NCBI GenBank assembly: GCA_023459535.1
Contig: JAEWTK010000222.1
Location: 1-9,319 of the forward strand
Direction: 5' to 3'
Source of the DNA: Pseudomonadota bacterium
Lineage (GTDB): Bacteria; Pseudomonadota; Gammaproteobacteria; Burkholderiales; Methylophilaceae
Length of the DNA stretch: 9,319 bases
The translations under genes were made by a program, and so were the position numbers. Below, piece by piece: positions 7,537-9,319 of this stretch. The notes beneath the pieces were generated by a model. It saw nothing but the letters and a program-made list of their open reading frames with translations. It was not told the origin of the DNA and did no database searches. Within the stretch, counting starts at the first letter, position 1. Every line of letters begins with the position of its first letter.

Positions 7537-8358
7537 CTAGAACAGGCTCTCACTGACAAAGATCACATCGTCCGCGCGGATCAGGTCCGTCAGCTTGGGC
7601 TTGAGCTCTTCGGTCACGCCATCGGCATTGCGGCGCAGCAGTTTGATATTGCGCTGCGTACCCCTGACCGTCGGGCCGCCGCCCTGAGCCAGCGCCTGAA
7701 TCACACTCATATTGCGCTCCACCCGATAGGAACCGGGTTTTTGCGCCTCGCCATAGATGTAGAACACAGGGGCGCGCTGGGCGAATATCTCGTCACCGGC
7801 GGTGATGAAGATATTGTTCTCGCTGCCTTCATCCAGAAACAACGCCGGCAGGTCGACCTCCTGACGGAACGGCTTGCCATCCCGCTGGCCGGTGACGATG
7901 ACGATATCCGAAGCCTCGGACATGAGACCGCCGGCCAGGGTCATGACAGCAGTAAGCCGCATGCGGCCGCTCTCCAGCGCATAGCGTCCGGGATCATTCA
8001 CCATGCCGATGACCGAGACCTGACTGCTACGTGCGTCCACCACATTGATGTTGACCTGCGGGCGTTTGACGAAACCGCCGCTGCTGAGCTTTTCTGCGAT
8101 CAACTGTTCGGCAGCACTGGTTGAAAGACCGGCAAGTTCCACCGTACCGATCAGCGGATAGTTGATGCTGCCATCCTCGGAAATACGTGTCTCAAGTTCC
8201 AGGTCCGCGTTTTGGAAGACGCTGATGCGAATCACATCGCCGGCCCCCAGCTTGTAATCGGATGAAGTTGCCAGCGTAGGCGGCACGAATGCCAGCGTGC
8301 AGACCAAGGTGCAGACCAGCAAACAGGCTTTTATCAATCTTTCCAAATGTTTTTTCAT
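7537..8358 (-). CDS. epsE: EpsE-like Wza/OPX-family polysaccharide export protein
   Basis: A 273-residue exported protein of the outer-membrane polysaccharide export (OPX) family. MKKHLERLIK followed by a hydrophobic stretch (11-27) is a Sec signal peptide, probably cut near TLA-TSS (30/31). The Poly_export domain follows at about 34-107 (YKLGAGDVIRISVFQN at 35-50, PQVNINVVD at 100-108). Two SLBB-like domains come next, about 112-195 (VIGMVNDPGRYALE) and 198-272 (VFYIYGEAQKPGSYRVE). Cysteines in the signal peptide have Val before them, so no lipobox is seen. No amphipathic C-terminal helix like that of Wza follows the last SLBB domain. It is therefore probably a periplasmic ring that needs a separate outer-membrane pore. 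The ATG at 8358 was chosen for its AAGGAG ribosome-binding site; an in-frame ATG at 8409 lies within the hairpin and would put a charged extension ahead of the signal peptide. Confidence 0.93.
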   Translation of the reverse strand: MKKHLERLIKACLLVCTLVCTLAFVPPTLATSSDYKLGAGDVIRISVFQNADLELETRISEDGSINYPLIGTVELAGLSTSAAEQLIAEKLSSGGFVKRPQVNINVVDARSSQVSVIGMVNDPGRYALESGRMRLTAVMTLAGGLMSEASDIVIVTGQRDGKPFRQEVDLPALFLDEGSENNIFITAGDEIFAQRAPVFYIYGEAQKPGSYRVERNMSVIQALAQGGGPTVRGTQRNIKLLRRNADGVTEELKPKLTDLIRADDVIFVSESLF

Positions 8359-8364
8359 CACTTC

Positions 8365-8372
8365 AGACTCCT
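8365..8372 (-). promoter_or_regulatory. Ribosome-binding site that decides the epsE start
   Basis: On the minus strand, AAAAAGGAG precedes the ATG at 8358 with about 9 nt between. It is the best Shine-Dalgarno sequence in the window and supports 8358 over the upstream in-frame ATGs at 8409 and 8397, which lie inside a hairpin. It also shows that epsE can be translated independently of the CAP_ED gene upstream. Confidence 0.7.
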
Positions 8373-8387
8373 TTTTACGATGGTGCT

Positions 8388-8417
8388 CATGAGCCATGGC
8401 ATGGGCCATGGCTCATG
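8388..8417 (-). repeat. Perfect 13-bp inverted repeat (hairpin) between the CAP_ED gene and epsE
   Basis: CATGAGCCATGGC (8388-8400) and GCCATGGCTCATG (8405-8417) are exact reverse complements separated by 4 nt, giving a strong 13-bp stem-loop. Each arm contains the self-palindrome GCCATGGC, so slipped or cruciform forms are also possible. In the operon's transcript it lies in the 80-nt spacer, about 29 nt upstream of the epsE start. No U-run follows it on the minus strand, so it is not a standard intrinsic terminator. An RNA stability/processing element or a protein-binding operator are both possible. Confidence 0.8.
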
Positions 8418-8438
8418 CATGGCGCCTTGCAAAATGCA

Positions 8439-8984
8439 TCAGGCGATACTGGATAGTGAATGGCGGCTGACTATACGCAGGCGGGCAGAGACGAGTTTCA
8501 GCAAGGCCAGCAGCAGTTTGTTACCCAGTCGCGGCGCTTCATCCTGAATGGTGTTCAGCGCATCGCGGCTCAACACGGCAAAATCCATGGGAACGCTGGT
8601 GATGCAGGTGGCCAGGTGAGGCTTGCCATCGATGAACGACATCGCACCCAAGGTCGTACCCACTTCCACTTCAGTCTCGACCTGCTCGCCCGCCACCTGG
8701 CCAATCTCACGAGCAGCACCGGTCAGCACCAGCAACAGCCCGTCACCCGCCAGGCCTTCCTGCAGAATGATGGAATTTCGCGGCGCGCCATAACACCGCA
8801 TGTGCCGGCAAACGAGCCGCACTTCAGCCTCATTCAAGTCATCGAACAGGCCGATCTGATGGACGATCTCCAGAATCTCATCCATGTAGCGGTCGGCACT
8901 GCCCAGCTCCTCAAGGTCGCTGTACCTGTGTTTCAAGCTGTCGGTCATCTCAATCGCCATCTCAATCGCCATCTCAATCGCCAT
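8439..8984 (-). CDS. Stand-alone cyclic-nucleotide-binding-like (CAP_ED) domain protein
   Basis: A 181-residue soluble protein consisting of one CAP effector-type beta-roll without the helix-turn-helix of Crp/Fnr regulators. The domain runs from about 39 (ILEIVHQIGLFDDLNEAEV) through 71-100 (SIILQEGLAGDGLLLVLTGAAREIG) and the phosphate-binding-cassette position LGAMSFIDGKPHLAT (112-126). A helix, GNKLLLALLKLVSARLR (154-170), closes it. In cAMP-binding proteins the cassette has Glu and Arg (GE...PRSA); here these are GA and PHLA, so canonical cNMP binding is doubtful. As first gene of the operon it may act as a sensor or adaptor for EPS production. The N-terminus MAIEMAIEMAIEM is encoded by a tandem repeat. 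ATGs at 8984, 8972, 8960 and 8948 are all in frame and none has a well-spaced ribosome-binding site; TAG lies just upstream of 8984. The shortest form would be 169 residues. Confidence 0.85.
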   Translation of the reverse strand: MAIEMAIEMAIEMTDSLKHRYSDLEELGSADRYMDEILEIVHQIGLFDDLNEAEVRLVCRHMRCYGAPRNSIILQEGLAGDGLLLVLTGAAREIGQVAGEQVETEVEVGTTLGAMSFIDGKPHLATCITSVPMDFAVLSRDALNTIQDEAPRLGNKLLLALLKLVSARLRIVSRHSLSSIA

Positions 8985-8990
8985 CTCAAT
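8946..8990 (-). repeat. 12-bp in-frame tandem repeat at the start of the CAP_ED gene
   Basis: Reading the minus strand, ATTGAGATGGCG is repeated three times in full and followed by ATTGAGATG, 45 nt of perfect repeat (3.75 copies). Each copy supplies an in-frame ATG, so the repeat yields M-A-I-E units and four possible starts. The unit length is divisible by three, so copy-number changes would not shift the frame. Confidence 0.95.
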
Positions 8991-9106
8991 CTAAGCACAC
9001 CTAAAAGTTGATAAATGATTGAGAATCAGACGGACCTGCTCAGGCCGGCCCTCAGGACTTGCAGGCTTCCATGCCCATTCACAATGCCCATTTCCCAATG
9101 CCAGCC

Positions 9107-9135
9107 ATCTTAGAAATCCGGCCGCCATCCAACAA
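9107..9135 (-). promoter_or_regulatory. Candidate sigma-70 promoter for the EPS operon (weak)
   Basis: On the minus strand TTGTTG (9135-9130) and TAAGAT (9112-9107) are separated by 17 nt, the optimal spacing. The -35 box matches TTGACA at only 3 of 6 positions and the -10 box matches TATAAT at 4 of 6. It would give a leader of about 115 nt before the CAP_ED gene. This is the best spaced pair I found, but such a match is expected by chance fairly often. Confidence 0.2.
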
Positions 9136-9264
9136 TAGGCCGTTCGGACTACGACCCTTCACTCCATCTACAACATGCCGACCTGCCTGAAACGCCGTGT
9201 TGTCGGGCTTTCTGCTGGCTCATTTCAAACCTGTCTGCGACTTGAGACATAGTTAATCAATAAA

Positions 9265-9277
9265 AATCAATTACTTA
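9265..9277 (+). promoter_or_regulatory. Putative IHF-binding site
   Basis: AATCAATTACTTA matches the IHF consensus WATCAANNNNTTR at every defined position. It lies in an A/T-rich tract, as real IHF sites do. Its centre (9271) nearly coincides with the centre (9273) of the flanking inverted repeats. A second AATCAA begins 10 bp upstream at 9255, one helical turn away, but without the TTR half. Confidence 0.5.
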
Positions 9278-9286
9278 ACATCTTTG

Positions 9287-9307
9287 AAATAACTGATGTC
9301 GTTATTT
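9287..9307. promoter_or_regulatory. Operator-like palindrome AAATAAC-N7-GTTATTT
   Basis: AAATAAC (9287-9293) and GTTATTT (9301-9307) are perfect reverse complements with a 7-nt spacer, a 21-bp dyad like many dimer-binding operators. It overlaps the right inner arm of the larger nested dyad, so one site could compete with or be part of the other. Confidence 0.4.
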
Positions 9308-9319
9308 GCAGACAGATTC

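Larger units (their letters stand above)
9231..9315. repeat. Nested, evenly spaced inverted repeats in the operon leader
   Basis: The outer arms CTGTCTGC (9231-9238) and GCAGACAG (9308-9315) are perfect reverse complements. The inner arms GACATAGTTA (9246-9255) and TAACTGATGTC (9290-9300) match except for one extra base. Outer and inner arms are separated by exactly 7 nt on both sides, so the whole forms one interrupted dyad of 85 bp centred near 9273. Its centre is AT-rich. It resembles a two-site regulator-binding region more than a terminator. Confidence 0.6.
8985..9319. other. Gene-free leader upstream of the EPS operon
   Basis: No convincing coding sequence is present on either strand in these 335 bases. 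The part next to the gene (about 9000-9230) is GC-rich. The distal part (about 9240-9310) is strongly AT-rich and full of inverted repeats. The ATGCCCATT direct repeats (9071-9079 and 9084-9092, with a third ATGCC at 9098) have a 13-14-nt period. The position, at the head of a nine-gene operon, suggests that the promoter and main regulatory sites are here. No gene on the far side is visible within the window. Confidence 0.6.

Noticed and set aside
8359..8409. Longer epsE start at ATG 8409 (extra 17 residues)
   Set aside because: It would start inside the hairpin without a ribosome-binding site and put a His/Lys/Glu-rich segment before the signal peptide. The ATG at 8358 has AAGGAG at proper distance.
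9191..9214. Terminator-like hairpin (CCG-loop-CGG flanked by AAA/TTT)
   Set aside because: The stem has an internal mismatch and only three perfect GC pairs, the following U-run is short, and no gene ends next to it in either direction.
8985..9230. Sigma-54 promoter (GG-N10-GC) for the operon, suggested by the IHF site
   Set aside because: I scanned the minus strand for TGGCAC-N5-TTGC. Only bare GG-N10-GC pairs with poor flanks were found (for example AGG TTTGAAATGA GC), and the best TGGCA-like box has the wrong spacing.
9246..9300. Inverted repeats as ends of a mobile element (MITE)
   Set aside because: The arms enclose only about 35 bp, there is no target-site duplication that I can see, and no transposase nearby. 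A regulatory reading is simpler.

Overview
This window is most of an exopolysaccharide (EPS) locus from a Gram-negative bacterium. All nine genes are on the minus strand, so the operon reads from the right end to the left. The export genes match the EpsE, EpsF and EpsG families, named from the methanolan locus of Methylobacillus. That, the fairly high GC content and the Gram-negative envelope logic suggest a betaproteobacterium, perhaps Methylophilaceae. The lineage is an inference from family resemblance; no rRNA or housekeeping gene is present to confirm it.

Layout, in transcription order. (1) 9319-8985: a 335-base gene-free leader. Its AT-rich distal part carries nested inverted repeats around a perfect IHF consensus site. 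(2) 8984-8439: a stand-alone cyclic-nucleotide-binding-like (CAP_ED) protein without a DNA-binding domain; its start lies in a 12-bp tandem repeat. (3) 8438-8359: a spacer with a perfect 13-bp hairpin. (4) 8358-5226: the export and chain-length module: epsE (Wza-like periplasmic/outer-membrane export protein), epsF (Wzz-like inner-membrane co-polymerase) and epsG (BY-kinase-like cytoplasmic ATPase with a degenerate P-loop). (5) 5200-3902: a Wzx-type flippase. (6) 3892-2900: a polysaccharide pyruvyl transferase. (7) 2877-1798: a family 2 glycosyltransferase. (8) 1798-338: a Wzy/O-antigen-ligase-type polymerase. (9) 354-1: the first 118 residues of a left-handed beta-helix acyltransferase, cut by the window edge.

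How the genes fit together: this is a Wzx/Wzy-dependent pathway. Glycosyltransferases build a lipid-linked repeat unit, which is decorated with pyruvate ketals and probably acyl groups. The flippase moves it across the inner membrane, the Wzy protein polymerises it, EpsF/EpsG set chain length, and EpsE carries the polymer through the periplasm towards the outer membrane. The initiating phosphoglycosyltransferase and most glycosyltransferases are not in this window and probably lie to the left. Tight junctions (TAG-ATG, TGATG, a 17-nt overlap, and gaps of 7 to 25 nt) support one translationally coupled operon from epsE leftwards. The most unusual parts are the leader's regulatory architecture, the repeat-built start of the CAP_ED gene, the 13-bp hairpin before epsE, and the non-canonical P-loop of EpsG.
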